Positions 26,143-34,889 of a DNA stretch of 64,000 nucleotides are shown here, piece after piece. The stretch's first letter is position 1, and each line of letters begins with the position of its first letter. Made by a program: the position numbers and the translations under genes. The notes beneath the pieces are model-generated. The model was not told the origin of the DNA. It did no database searches and was given only the letters and a program-made list of their open reading frames with translations. The stretch is taken from the NCBI RefSeq assembly GCF_024347675.1, contig NZ_AP024881.1, positions 992,001 to 1,056,000 of the forward strand, read 5' to 3'. This DNA is from Vibrio ishigakensis (GTDB taxonomy: Bacteria > Pseudomonadota > Gammaproteobacteria > Enterobacterales > Vibrionaceae).

Positions 26143-28301
26143 TGGAAGCGTATAAGAATCCAAACTTGGCTCTAGAGGTGCGTGTTCAGGATCTATTGGA
26201 GCGAATGACTCTCGCGGAAAAAGTAGGGCAGCTATGCCAATCCCCAATGCTTGATTATCAAGATAACCGCAAACAGTACCTTGAAAAGATACGAAATGGT
26301 GAGTGGGGTTCAAGGATCTTAGCCGATACGGCGTGGGCAGGTAATGCCCCGGGTGAGAGCGTTGAGCCAGAGCAGATCAATGAGATCCAAAGAGTCGCGG
26401 TGGAAGAGAGTCGTCTTGGAATCCCAATTATTTTTGCCAGAGACGTTATTTACGGGCAAGCAACAGTACTACCAATTCCACTAGCTCAGGCTTCATCGTG
26501 GAATCCTCAGCTGGTTGAAAAAGCCTACAGAGGTGTTGCCAAAGAAGCGGCTTCTTTAGGCATTAACTGGACCTTCGCCCCTATGCTAGACATAGTGCGC
26601 GACCCAAGATGGGGACGTGTTATTGAGAGTAGTGGTGAGGACCCGTATCTCGGGGCGCAGTTTGCTATAGCTGTTGTAAATGGCTTTCAAGGCGAGAACC
26701 CGAGTGATCCTGATTCTATTCTTGCCTGTGCAAAGCACTTCATTGGCTATGGCGCTGCTGAAGGTGGTCGCGACTACGATACTACGGAAATTACGGATAA
26801 CACCTTACATAACGTGTATCTGCCTGCGTTTGAAGCAGCTGTCGAGGCGGGTGTAGCAACTTTGATGACAGGTTTTAATGATCTGGGCGGTACTCCTACG
26901 ACATCGACGAAAGACCTTATCAACGGATGGCTTAAGTCCGACAAGGGCTTCGATGGAATGGTGGTGAGTGACTGGGGATCAATTGCAGACCTTGAGTATT
27001 TCGGTGTATCTGCAGATAAGAAAGCCGCCGCTAAGAAAGCGCTGCTCTCAGGCGTTGATATGGCGATGACCAATGAAGCCTATGAGGGGCATCTTGAGGG
27101 CTTGGTTTCTTTGGAACCTGCGTTGGAAGATGCAATAAATGAGGCAACAAGCAGAGTTCTACTGGCTAAATTCAAAGCTGGTTTGTTTGAAAAGCCTTAC
27201 GTAGACCCGAATGTTCATAAGCATATTCTTCGTCATCCTGAGCATATTATGGATGCGTTGGAATTGGCCGAGCAGAGTATGGTGCTTCTAAAAAATAGAG
27301 ATAACCTTCTGCCTCTTTCTGATAAAGATTTAAAGGTTGCGGTTATCGGACCTCATGCTCATTCAAAACGTCAGCATTTGGGCTCTTGGTGTCTGGATGG
27401 CAAGGCTGAAGATGTGACCTCGATTGCTGAGGGTACAGCTAAGATAGCTCCAAACATCGATCTACTCACTGAGGAATCAAGCTTCAGTGATGAAATGGTT
27501 GAGTGTGCGCATAGAGCCGATGTTGTTGTTTTGTGCGTGGGTGAAAGCCACAGACGCACCGGTGAAGCCCGCAATATTGCCGAATTGACTCTACCTCCGG
27601 GTCAAGAACAGCTGATTGAGGCGATAGGCCAAACGGGTAAGCCTCTAATCGTGGTTCAGTGTACTGGTCGCCCTGTGCCATCGCCTATGACTGAACGATA
27701 TGCTGATGCTCTCTTGCAGGCATGGCAATCCGGTACAGAAACGGGTCTCGCTGTTGCTCGTCTGCTGTTTGGTCAGGCAGTGCCTAGTGGCAAGTTGTCT
27801 ATGACGGTGCCAAGAAGCACCGGCCAGATACCTATGTATTATGGTCGTAAGCAAATCGGTAAAAAGCGAGATTTCTTGGATTACATGCCATATAAAGACA
27901 GCCCAGAGTCACCGCTATATCCGTTTGGCTTTGGTTTGAGTTACACCCAGTTTAGCTATCGAAACTTATCGGTTGAGCGCTCTACTTTAGGAACAGAACA
28001 GACTCAAACTGTTTCTGTCACAGTCGAGAATACTGGCGGTGTTGCAGCTCTTGAAACTGTGCAGTGTTACATTCGAAGAAAAGCTGCAACCACCACTCGT
28101 CCTCTTCGTGAGCTGAAAGCATTCGAAAAAGTGCACCTAGCACCAGGCGAAAGTCGTGTTGTCGAGTTTGAACTGACTCCCAAGCAATTATCATATTATG
28201 GTGCGGAGAAGTGCTTTAAAAATGATGAAGGAGATATCGAGGTGTTTGTGGGCTCAAGTAGTGAAGCGAAACATTCAGTTAGTTTCGCTGTAAAAGACTA
28301 G
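26142..28301 (+). CDS. GH3 beta-glucosidase
   Basis: This 719-residue protein is a three-domain GH3 enzyme: the barrel domain with KHFIGYGAAEGGRDYD and the nucleophile D277 in MVVSDWGS, the sandwich domain (SMVLLKNRDNLLPL, then GESHRRTGEARN) and a C-terminal fibronectin III-like domain from about residue 600 (VENTGGVAALETVQCYIR). No signal peptide is present, so it acts in the cytoplasm. Together with the GH94 phosphorylase it would hydrolyse short beta-glucosides such as sophorose that the phosphorylase leaves. A GH3 partner is also present in the Listeria sophorooligosaccharide cluster. It is the last gene of the operon and is followed by a strong terminator. Confidence 0.92.
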   Translation: MEAYKNPNLALEVRVQDLLERMTLAEKVGQLCQSPMLDYQDNRKQYLEKIRNGEWGSRILADTAWAGNAPGESVEPEQINEIQRVAVEESRLGIPIIFARDVIYGQATVLPIPLAQASSWNPQLVEKAYRGVAKEAASLGINWTFAPMLDIVRDPRWGRVIESSGEDPYLGAQFAIAVVNGFQGENPSDPDSILACAKHFIGYGAAEGGRDYDTTEITDNTLHNVYLPAFEAAVEAGVATLMTGFNDLGGTPTTSTKDLINGWLKSDKGFDGMVVSDWGSIADLEYFGVSADKKAAAKKALLSGVDMAMTNEAYEGHLEGLVSLEPALEDAINEATSRVLLAKFKAGLFEKPYVDPNVHKHILRHPEHIMDALELAEQSMVLLKNRDNLLPLSDKDLKVAVIGPHAHSKRQHLGSWCLDGKAEDVTSIAEGTAKIAPNIDLLTEESSFSDEMVECAHRADVVVLCVGESHRRTGEARNIAELTLPPGQEQLIEAIGQTGKPLIVVQCTGRPVPSPMTERYADALLQAWQSGTETGLAVARLLFGQAVPSGKLSMTVPRSTGQIPMYYGRKQIGKKRDFLDYMPYKDSPESPLYPFGFGLSYTQFSYRNLSVERSTLGTEQTQTVSVTVENTGGVAALETVQCYIRRKAATTTRPLRELKAFEKVHLAPGESRVVEFELTPKQLSYYGAEKCFKNDEGDIEVFVGSSSEAKHSVSFAVKD

Positions 28302-28327
28302 AAGCTTTAACAGGTTAAACAACTTGA

Positions 28328-28359
28328 ACGCACATCGGTTTTATCGATGTGCGTTTTTT
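28328..28359 (+). terminator. Terminator of the oligosaccharide operon
   Basis: ACGCACATCG and CGATGTGCGT form a perfect 10-bp stem with a 7-base loop and a T6 tail. Confidence 0.92.
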
Positions 28360-28438
28360 GCGTCTGTCATGAAATGATAAGTTTTGCAGACACTAAAGCA
28401 GTAGACTGGTGACCTCGAATTTTTCTACTGCGAACCGT

Positions 28439-28609
28439 ATGAAGTTTATCTATATCGCTCTTATCTCACTGCTACTCGCACTGCAATTGCTTCCTATGGC
28501 GTTTGCCAAGGTGAACAACAACTCTGATAAGCATGAGATCATTGTTTATTGCGCCAGTAATCCTGATGATCAGAGCACTAAGTGCAATAAGCTCAAGCGC
28601 GCCAAATAA
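28439..28609 (+). CDS. Small secreted protein, unknown
   Basis: A 56-residue frame starts at ATG 28439 with a clear signal peptide (MKFIYIALISLLLALQLLPM, cleavage near AFA) followed by a short polar mature part with two Cys residues (YCASNPDDQSTKCNK) that could form a disulfide. The frame is open to a GTG ten codons earlier, but the signal peptide marks the ATG. It has no close neighbour in an operon and a terminator directly behind the stop. Function is unknown. Confidence 0.65.
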   Translation: MKFIYIALISLLLALQLLPMAFAKVNNNSDKHEIIVYCASNPDDQSTKCNKLKRAK

Positions 28610-28610
28610 C

Positions 28611-28636
28611 AAAGCCAGCATGAATATGCTGGCTTT
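28611..28636. terminator. Terminator after the small secreted protein gene
   Basis: AAAGCCAGCAT and ATGCTGGCTTT form a perfect 11-bp stem with a 4-base loop. The flanking A and T runs at the stem base make it usable in both directions, so it may also end the minus-strand operon at 28673. Confidence 0.75.
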
Positions 28637-28672
28637 GCCGGTTTTAGTTCAGAGCTAGTTGGCTAGCAACAC

Positions 28673-28855
28673 TTAATAGCGTTCAACTTTGTGACGAATC
28701 TTCTTTCGCTTGGAAAGTTCTCGTCCTTCCTTCTTCGCCTTTCGTTGTTCTAGAACACTATGAATGCTGCATCCAGTAACAAGGGCAGTGTAAATAATAA
28801 ATACTATCCATGCCAAAAGTGGTGTCATGACTGTACCACCTGCTAACCATGCCAT
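28673..28855 (-). CDS. Small single-helix membrane protein, unknown
   Basis: This 60-residue protein has a hydrophobic N-terminal half (MTPLLAWIVFIIYTALVTGC, residues 10-29) and a very basic tail (KAKKEGRELSKRKKIRHK). One membrane helix with a positively charged cytoplasmic tail is expected. Its start codon shares one base with the stop of the preceding 115-residue gene, so translation is coupled. It is the last member of a three-gene membrane operon reading from 30768. Family not recognised. Confidence 0.7.
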   Translation of the reverse strand: MAWLAGGTVMTPLLAWIVFIIYTALVTGCSIHSVLEQRKAKKEGRELSKRKKIRHKVERY

Positions 28856-29202
28856 TATTTAGCCTCCTTTTGACTAGCGACCCACAACGCAAGATCCTTT
28901 TCTGCTTTGCGCTTTTTGATGGCGGCGACCATGAAACCAATCAAAATAAGCACAGTCATTATCGAGCTGATTACGCCATATTTCACAATTAGCAAAACTA
29001 CTACTTCACCAGACCTCGAGATTAGTCCCTCGACGACGTTAATATTTGGATTTGACGTTTGAGTTACAAACAAAGAGAGCGACTCACCAATCACGATACA
29101 TAGAGGAACCACTAACAATAGGGATTTAGTAACCTGCTTTCTCAAAGTTTCGATTTTTCTGATGATTCGAAAGTAAGCAAAAATTGCGAAAAGTATACTC
29201 AT
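28855..29202 (-). CDS. Small membrane protein with two to three helices, unknown
   Basis: This 115-residue protein has hydrophobic stretches near residues 2-14, 27-46 and 71-92, and a charged C-terminal tail (AAIKKRKAEKDLALW) rich in Lys and Glu. A good ribosome binding site (CTGGAGA) precedes the ATG. It is followed at one base overlap by the 60-residue membrane protein. A palindromic hairpin stands 27 bases before its start. It is likely a partner of the large coiled-coil membrane protein upstream; family not recognised. Confidence 0.7.
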   Translation of the reverse strand: MSILFAIFAYFRIIRKIETLRKQVTKSLLLVVPLCIVIGESLSLFVTQTSNPNINVVEGLISRSGEVVVLLIVKYGVISSIMTVLILIGFMVAAIKKRKAEKDLALWVASQKEAK

Positions 29203-29228
29203 TTTATGTCTCCAGAAATAATTGAGTT

Positions 29229-29247
29229 AGGAAGCGAATCGCTTCCT
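29229..29247. promoter_or_regulatory. Palindromic hairpin inside the membrane operon
   Basis: GGAAGCGAATCGCTTCC lies at the core of a 9+1+9 base perfect dyad between the coiled-coil gene and the 115-residue gene. Read on the minus strand no T-run follows, so it looks like an RNA processing/stability element or protein site rather than a terminator. Confidence 0.5.
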
Positions 29248-29349
29248 TTTGCTCGTTGGAAATCGCTATTGCATTCAGAATTGCTGTAGATGTTAGTCAC
29301 AACGTTATTTGAATCTGCGCTTGGTAGTTATTGTTGTTTTTTTTTAGGT

Positions 29350-30768
29350 TTAGCTCGCTTGAAAACTTGGCTCGCCCTGTTCTTGTTCCATTTTCTCTGC
29401 GCGACTCTTAAGGTGTAGACTCGCTAGGACCAGAATCGGACCTATGATGGCGCAGATAAAAGCGAGAGAACCAAACCAGACAACGGCTACCAATGTCACT
29501 GTAGTTGGCTTGATCTCATCGAGCTCTTTGGTGCCATCGATGTGCGATGCCATGCGGTAGATCTGGTTAGACAGATACATCTGCTCTATGTCGGTATCCA
29601 GATGACGTATCTTCTGCTTTAGCTCGAAGTTTTCATCCTTGATGGCATCGATCTCCTCGCGGGTGCTATCAAACTCGTTTTCTACCTTTTCACCCACGGA
29701 CTCTAGACGAGTTTTTTCACTGATAAATGCCGAGTCGATTTGACGGTTTCGAGCCACCAGTGAGTTTGAAGCCGCTCTTTGCTGAGCGCTAACGATGGTT
29801 TCGAGTTTGCTTATCTCACTCTCTTTTAGCGCAATCTTGTCATCCACCATTTCGAGCATCAGTTTGTATTGCTCATCAATAGCGCTAAAGGTGAAGCTTG
29901 CGTCTTGGTTTACCTCAAGCCCGCCATCGACCAGTTTGTTTAACTGAGCTTGAAGGCTAGTAATCTGAGCTTCGTACTCTTTTCGAATGCGCTGTTTATC
30001 GATGCTCCAGAATGCATCGTCGATTTCTGTCATCATCTGAGAGCGCAGACGCTCTAGTTTGCTTTCAAGGCTCTGGATCTGCTCTTGTCTGACACTATCT
30101 CTGTTTGAGATGCTGTTTGAACGCTCTTCAAGGGCGCTCTGTTTTTCAACCGCTAGCTTTTGCAGTAGGTCGGCTTTCTCTTGGTTTAGCCCCTGAAGTT
30201 CACCTTGCAAGGTTCTCAGAGTTTGGCGGTTGCTGGTTAATGAGCGGTTGTTTCTTTCCACTGCCACTCTTGCTGATGCCCTCGAACTCTCTCTGTTGTC
30301 AGCGTTTTCTTGCATCAGGTCTCTGATATCGCGTTTTTCTTGGCGATACTCTTTTTCCATCTCATCAATCTTGGACTGGTTGTCCGTGATGTTGGCTTCA
30401 TAGCCATCGCGTTTTATCTCTAGCTTTTCCGCCGAGAAGGTTAAAGCAGCAAAGTTTCGCTCGAAGCCGTTAAACAGGGTTTCAAAGGTAATAAATGAAA
30501 CGATGAAGATCAGAATCATGTACAGCAGTTTACTTTTTCTGGCATGCCAGGTAGCTAGAGCAAGTGGGATCTTAGAAAACTCGCATAGGGCCACAATGAC
30601 AAATGGAGCAGCGGCAACGAATACCGTGGTCATGGTGCTGCCAGAATCAAGAGCAGAGAAAACTACTGCCAACGAAATGCCTAGGCCAATAAGAACAACG
30701 CCAACCTCGATAATTATGGCTAGCCTCAAAACGAATAGGCTCTGCTTGGATAAATCTAAGTGCTTCAT
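29350..30768 (-). CDS. Large membrane protein with central ~280-residue coiled coil, unknown
   Basis: From the ATG at 30768 the protein is 472 residues. Three hydrophobic segments lie near residues 13-38, 50-67 and 80-100. A long, highly charged coiled-coil region follows (about 110-400; heptad-like runs such as KIDEMEKEYRQEKRDIRDLM and QIQSLESKLERLRSQM). One more hydrophobic segment lies near 420-446 (TLVAVVWFGSLAFICAIIGP). The coiled coil is thus bracketed by membrane anchors. No enzyme motif is seen. Start choice is uncertain: a TTG at 30795 would add nine residues. It leads an operon with two small membrane proteins. The layout suggests a structural or mechanosensing role, or part of a membrane-linked complex; I recognise no family with confidence. 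Confidence 0.75.
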   Translation of the reverse strand: MKHLDLSKQSLFVLRLAIIIEVGVVLIGLGISLAVVFSALDSGSTMTTVFVAAAPFVIVALCEFSKIPLALATWHARKSKLLYMILIFIVSFITFETLFNGFERNFAALTFSAEKLEIKRDGYEANITDNQSKIDEMEKEYRQEKRDIRDLMQENADNRESSRASARVAVERNNRSLTSNRQTLRTLQGELQGLNQEKADLLQKLAVEKQSALEERSNSISNRDSVRQEQIQSLESKLERLRSQMMTEIDDAFWSIDKQRIRKEYEAQITSLQAQLNKLVDGGLEVNQDASFTFSAIDEQYKLMLEMVDDKIALKESEISKLETIVSAQQRAASNSLVARNRQIDSAFISEKTRLESVGEKVENEFDSTREEIDAIKDENFELKQKIRHLDTDIEQMYLSNQIYRMASHIDGTKELDEIKPTTVTLVAVVWFGSLAFICAIIGPILVLASLHLKSRAEKMEQEQGEPSFQAS

Positions 30769-31093
30769 GTGGTGCAAAACTCTCACAATATTCAATGCTT
30801 AGCGCGGCAACTGGGTTGCGCGTAACGAGTCGCGAATATTGCTACAAAGCACTCTATAAAATTAGTGATTTAGTTTTATTGAACCTGAATGGGAAGATGA
30901 CCTCTCTAAGCAATCATGTGAACTGCAATACAGATAAGGCGAAAAGGTGGGAACACTGACAGTAGAGTAGCGTTCTGTTTAGCCGCTTTTGAGTGAGAGC
31001 TAAATTAAGGTAAAACGTGATTTTTAGGTTTTATAAACGCCTATGCAATCAGGACGTAACCTTGATTTAGCGTGTGCTGAAGTTAGTCCAACC

Positions 31094-31222
31094 CTATAAA
31101 GAGGAGATGTTGACTGCTTCGCTTATCGCCGACGCATGGTTGTTTTTCATCAGCATCACAATACAGAAGAACAGGCCGACTAGAGCCATTGAACGCCAAA
31201 ATTTTCTGCGACTGAATTTCAT
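31094..31222 (-). CDS. 42-residue small membrane/secreted protein
   Basis: A short frame starts at ATG 31222 with a strong GAGGAAAC ribosome binding site 5 bases upstream. The product begins MKFSRRKFWRSMALVGLFFC, with a basic start and a hydrophobic segment (residues 12-25), then a polar tail ending NISSL. This is a small single-pass membrane protein or signal-peptide-like product. It lies in the 750-base gap between the coiled-coil gene and dps; the rest of that gap shows no other convincing frame. Function is unknown. Confidence 0.55.
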   Translation of the reverse strand: MKFSRRKFWRSMALVGLFFCIVMLMKNNHASAISEAVNISSL

Positions 31223-31408
31223 GATTGTTTCCTCTGATACTGCTTAATCAGATTTTGCAGGAAAACCGATTCTAGGTTTAGACCCAAGTCAAAAAGTGCG
31301 GCTGAACTGACAGCTTTTGAGCAAAGTTGTGACCAAAAACCGTAACTTAATGTAATTCTTGCTTTGTCGTGCACCCCTAAAATGCATCCGATTGAATACC
31401 GTGCTTAA

Positions 31409-31445
31409 ATAGTTTTTGACTATTGATTCTATATATCCAATCGAT
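31409..31445. promoter_or_regulatory. OxyR-like tandem operator upstream of dps
   Basis: The element reads ATAG-N7-CTAT, then 7 bases, then ATAT-N7-CGAT, which is the OxyR spacing (ATAG-N7-CTAT-N7-ATAG-N7-CTAT) with 14 of 16 key bases. It ends exactly where the candidate -35 box begins, as at OxyR-activated promoters. dps is a known OxyR target in enteric bacteria. Confidence 0.65.
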
Positions 31446-31474
31446 TTCAACTATGAACTGTGTCCTCATATACT
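31446..31474 (+). promoter_or_regulatory. Candidate dps promoter
   Basis: TTCAAC (31446-31451) and TATACT (31469-31474) are 17 bases apart. The good -10 and poor -35 fit an activator-dependent promoter with the OxyR-like site directly upstream. Confidence 0.5.
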
Positions 31475-31517
31475 GACCTCAACAAGACAAGATTGACTCA
31501 CTATCGAGGACAGAATT

Positions 31518-31991
31518 ATGACAACAAAGAATCTTATCGGCTTAGACAAAGTAGCATCAGAGGCGATTTCAGTAGAGCTGAATAAACTGTTGGCAAACTA
31601 CCAAGTGCTGTATATGAACACTCGCGGTTACCACTGGAATATCAAGGGCGAGCAGTTTTTTGAATTGCATGTGAAATTTGAAGAGATCTATACCGACCTG
31701 CAAACCAAGGTAGATGAACTAGCAGAGCGTATTTTGACTGTGGGTCACACGCCGGATCACAGCTTTAGTCGCTACCTTGAGCAGAGTGAAATCAAGGAAC
31801 ACATCCAAGCTTATCGTGGTAAAGAGTGTGTTTCTGGCTTGGTTGAGGGGTTCTCTATTCTAGTGAAGCATCAGCGCTCAATTCTAGAGATGGCGGGTGA
31901 GTCGAATGATGAGGGCACGGCAGCTCTGATGGGTGATTACATCCGAGAGCAAGAAAAGCTGCTTTGGATGCTAAACGCATACCTGCACTGA
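31518..31991 (+). CDS. dps: Dps-family DNA-binding ferritin
   Basis: This 157-residue protein has the Dps ferroxidase residues spread over the subunit interface: NTRGYHWNIKG (His, residues about 35-45), FEEIYTDLQTKVDELAERI (Asp and Glu, residues 55-75). Length and the TKNLIGLDKVA start are typical of marine Dps proteins. The protein forms a 12-mer cage that oxidises Fe(II) with peroxide and stores iron, guarding DNA in stress. A GAGGACA ribosome binding site precedes the ATG. It is a single gene with its own terminator; an OxyR-like site suggests peroxide induction. Confidence 0.95.
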   Translation: MTTKNLIGLDKVASEAISVELNKLLANYQVLYMNTRGYHWNIKGEQFFELHVKFEEIYTDLQTKVDELAERILTVGHTPDHSFSRYLEQSEIKEHIQAYRGKECVSGLVEGFSILVKHQRSILEMAGESNDEGTAALMGDYIREQEKLLWMLNAYLH

Positions 31992-32000
31992 TATTGAGAG

Positions 32001-32025
32001 GCGGCACCTTCGGGTGCCGCTTTTT
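32001..32025 (+). terminator. Terminator of dps
   Basis: GCGGCACC-TTCG-GGTGCCGC with a T5 tail: perfect 8-bp GC-rich stem with the stable TTCG tetraloop. Confidence 0.93.
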
Positions 32026-32038
32026 GGTTGGATATTAT

Positions 32039-34870
32039 CTAGCTAGTTGTGACCGAACGGCTTACCTCGTCTACCAAATACAGGATGGATTGATAGGGAA
32101 TACCACTGTGGTGTGACAAGCCAATTTCACAGGTGCGACTATTGCTGAACCCTCTCGAGCATTCCTCGGGTACTTGAGCCTTTAATGGGTGGACTGCGGC
32201 GGCGTTTAGCTCTGGGGTGGTAAAGCCTTTGTCGCCAGCCCAGCCGCAGCAAGTGATATGCTCTGGCACCACAACGTTTGAGACACAGGCTTGGGCTAGT
32301 TTTAGCATCTCATTATCTAAGCTCATGCGCTTGGAACTGCAGGTGACGTGTAGCATGACGGTTTCCTGTTTCTGTTCTATCTGCAAATAGGGCAGAAGGT
32401 ACTCCAGAACCAGCTTAGTTGGCTCGACAATCGTAAGTGGCTTAGTGAAGTTGTCGATGCTTCTCTTAGCGCAAGGGCTGGTATCCATAAATACTGGGTA
32501 TTTGCCTTGCTCGCTTGCTATCCATAGGGCTTCTTCCAAAGCCTGAGATTTCTGCTGAGCTAGGTCTGTCATGCCTTTGCTGTCGTAGGGCATACCGCAA
32601 CATTGGGATTCGATATCTTGAGGGATAATCAGCTCAAAGCCTGCCTTCTTAGCGATGTCTAACGTGACCTGAGTTAGGCTGCGCTGATCACCGACTTTGG
32701 CTTGTGCTCCCATGGTGCGTGAGGCACAAGAGGGTAGGTAGACCAGTTTCCTCTCGGTATTCTCGCCAGATTGCAGTTTATGTGTGTTTGCCTTTGGAAG
32801 CTCAGGTAGCCAAACAGGAACCTTGTTATTTGACAGGGAACGCACCCCTTTGGTCATTCCTGATATTGCCTTTTCTCCCAGCAACTTAACGGCAACCTCA
32901 TTACTTTTTAGCGTTGCTTTAGTCAGTTTGATAGTGGCGGTAAAGTGATCGGCTGTCCAGCGAGCGATAGGGGTAAATTTCTTGTACTTTTCCACTCTTA
33001 AGGACTTCATTAGATCGCCAGTATTAATGCCTACAGGGCAGCGTTCAGCGCACAACCCAGTGGCAGCGCAGGTGTCGATCCCTTGGTATTCGAACAGTTC
33101 GTTTAGCTCATCGGGCTCCATATCGCCCTCGGCTTGGCGTCGGCTTATTTCTCGATAGAGCACGATACGTTGGCGGGGGGATAGGGTAAGGTTGCGTGAT
33201 GGACACACTGGCTCACAGAACCCACATTCGATGCAGCGGTCGACTATGTCACTGGCCGCAGGCATGGGCTTGAGATTTTCGATATGTGAATCAGGATTGT
33301 CGTTGATGATGACCCCAGGGTTAATCAAGCCTTTAGGGTCGAATAGGCGTTTGATCTCCTGCATCAAGCTATAGCCCTCTTGCCCCCATTCCAACTCGAC
33401 ATAAGGGGCCATATTACGGCCCGTGCCGTGCTCGGCCTTAAGGGATCCTTGATATTTGACTGCAACCAGTTCTGCCACTGCATCCATAAAGGCGCCATAG
33501 CGGGCAACTTCTTTGTCCGATTCAAAGCCTTGGGTAAATACGAAGTGCAGATTGCCCTCAAGGGCGTGGCCGAAGATGATTGCCTCTGTGTAGCCAAATT
33601 TATCAAACAGGCCTTGCAGATCTCTCACCCCGTTAGCCAGATTTTCAACAGGAAACGCCACATCCTCGATGATAACCGTGGTTCCAACCTCACGCACCGC
33701 GCCTACAGCGGGGAACATCCCTTTGCGGATTGACCATAAGGTTGCCACTGTATTGCTGTCTGAGGTGAAATCCACCGAATGAGAGATCTCAAAGTCCGTT
33801 AGTCCGCCTAGGATCTGCTGGCATTGCTGCTCAAGCTCGCTTTGGCTTTCGGCATGAGATTCAATCAAAAGGGCTGCAGCATCTAGGCTTAGCTCTTCAA
33901 TAAACGAAGGCAGTTTTGGATTATCGGCCACAGAGTTCAGAGCGCGTCCATCCATGAGCTCTACCGCCGCGACTGGCAATTTAGCGAGAGCACTTACCGC
34001 TAGGCTTGCCTGCTCAATATCTTCGAATACCAAGAGTGCAGAGGCCTTGTGTGCGTGTTCCACAACCGTGTTGTAGGTGATCTCTGCGATAAAGCCGAGC
34101 GTGCCTTCTGAGCCAATCATCAGGTGCTGCAAGACATCGATAGGGTCGTGGTAATCCACTAGGGCATTCAGAGAATAGCCAGTGGTATTTTTGAGACGAT
34201 ATTTATGGCGAATCAGCTCACTAAGCTCTGGGTTATCTTGGGTTTGATGAGCCAGTCGATGCAGTTCATCCAAAAGGTCGCTATGGGTTTGGATAAAGCT
34301 CTCAATACTTTGTACATCTGAGGTATCTAAGAAGGTGCCGTCGTTCAGTACCAGCTTCATGCTGTCTAGGGTACGATAAGAGTTGTGCGCCGTGCCGCAA
34401 CACATACCGCTGGCATTGTTGGCCGCGATTCCACCTATCTTACAGGTGTTGATAGAGGCTGGGTCTGGGCCTATCTTGCGCTGATAAGGCGCAAGGTATC
34501 GGTTGGCATCTGCGCCGATCACCCCAGGTTGTAGCGCGATCTTGTTGCCATTGTCGATGATGGTGTAGTTGCGCCAATCATCGGTAAGGGTGATCAGAAC
34601 TGAGTCTGATACCGCTTGTCCAGAAAGGCTAGTGCCTGCAGCGCGGAAAGTGAAAGGAACCTCATACTCGCCGCAAGATTTGATGACAAAAATGACTTCT
34701 TCTAAGTCTTTGAGGCGAAGCACCACCTTAGGCACGAGCCGATAGAAACTGGCATCTGTGCCATAGGCAAGGCATTTGTCTTGTTGGGTAATGATCCGCT
34801 CTGGGTCGATGAGCTTTGCCAGTTCGTCAATTAGTGCGATATCCGTATTTGTGAGGCGAGGGTTAGACAT
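32039..34870 (-). CDS. FAD/iron-sulfur D-lactate dehydrogenase (Dld-II type)
   Basis: This 943-residue protein fuses an FAD-binding oxidase half (AAGTSLSGQAV and CKIGGIAANNASGMCCGT in the first 160 residues, C-terminal oxidase domain to about residue 510) to an iron-sulfur half: CIECGFCEPVCPS near residue 540, CAATGLCAERCPVG near residue 605, and two cysteine-rich CCG motifs (SQCCGMPYDS, ITCCGWAGDKG) in the last third. It oxidises D-lactate to pyruvate on the inner face of the membrane, passing electrons toward quinone. It is the last gene of lldP-lldD-dld, 19 bases after lldD. A closely similar family acts on D-2-hydroxyglutarate, but the lactate neighbours favour D-lactate. Confidence 0.9.
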   Translation of the reverse strand: MSNPRLTNTDIALIDELAKLIDPERIITQQDKCLAYGTDASFYRLVPKVVLRLKDLEEVIFVIKSCGEYEVPFTFRAAGTSLSGQAVSDSVLITLTDDWRNYTIIDNGNKIALQPGVIGADANRYLAPYQRKIGPDPASINTCKIGGIAANNASGMCCGTAHNSYRTLDSMKLVLNDGTFLDTSDVQSIESFIQTHSDLLDELHRLAHQTQDNPELSELIRHKYRLKNTTGYSLNALVDYHDPIDVLQHLMIGSEGTLGFIAEITYNTVVEHAHKASALLVFEDIEQASLAVSALAKLPVAAVELMDGRALNSVADNPKLPSFIEELSLDAAALLIESHAESQSELEQQCQQILGGLTDFEISHSVDFTSDSNTVATLWSIRKGMFPAVGAVREVGTTVIIEDVAFPVENLANGVRDLQGLFDKFGYTEAIIFGHALEGNLHFVFTQGFESDKEVARYGAFMDAVAELVAVKYQGSLKAEHGTGRNMAPYVELEWGQEGYSLMQEIKRLFDPKGLINPGVIINDNPDSHIENLKPMPAASDIVDRCIECGFCEPVCPSRNLTLSPRQRIVLYREISRRQAEGDMEPDELNELFEYQGIDTCAATGLCAERCPVGINTGDLMKSLRVEKYKKFTPIARWTADHFTATIKLTKATLKSNEVAVKLLGEKAISGMTKGVRSLSNNKVPVWLPELPKANTHKLQSGENTERKLVYLPSCASRTMGAQAKVGDQRSLTQVTLDIAKKAGFELIIPQDIESQCCGMPYDSKGMTDLAQQKSQALEEALWIASEQGKYPVFMDTSPCAKRSIDNFTKPLTIVEPTKLVLEYLLPYLQIEQKQETVMLHVTCSSKRMSLDNEMLKLAQACVSNVVVPEHITCCGWAGDKGFTTPELNAAAVHPLKAQVPEECSRGFSNSRTCEIGLSHHSGIPYQSILYLVDEVSRSVTTS

Positions 34871-34889
34871 TACTGCTCCTTACTGTCTG

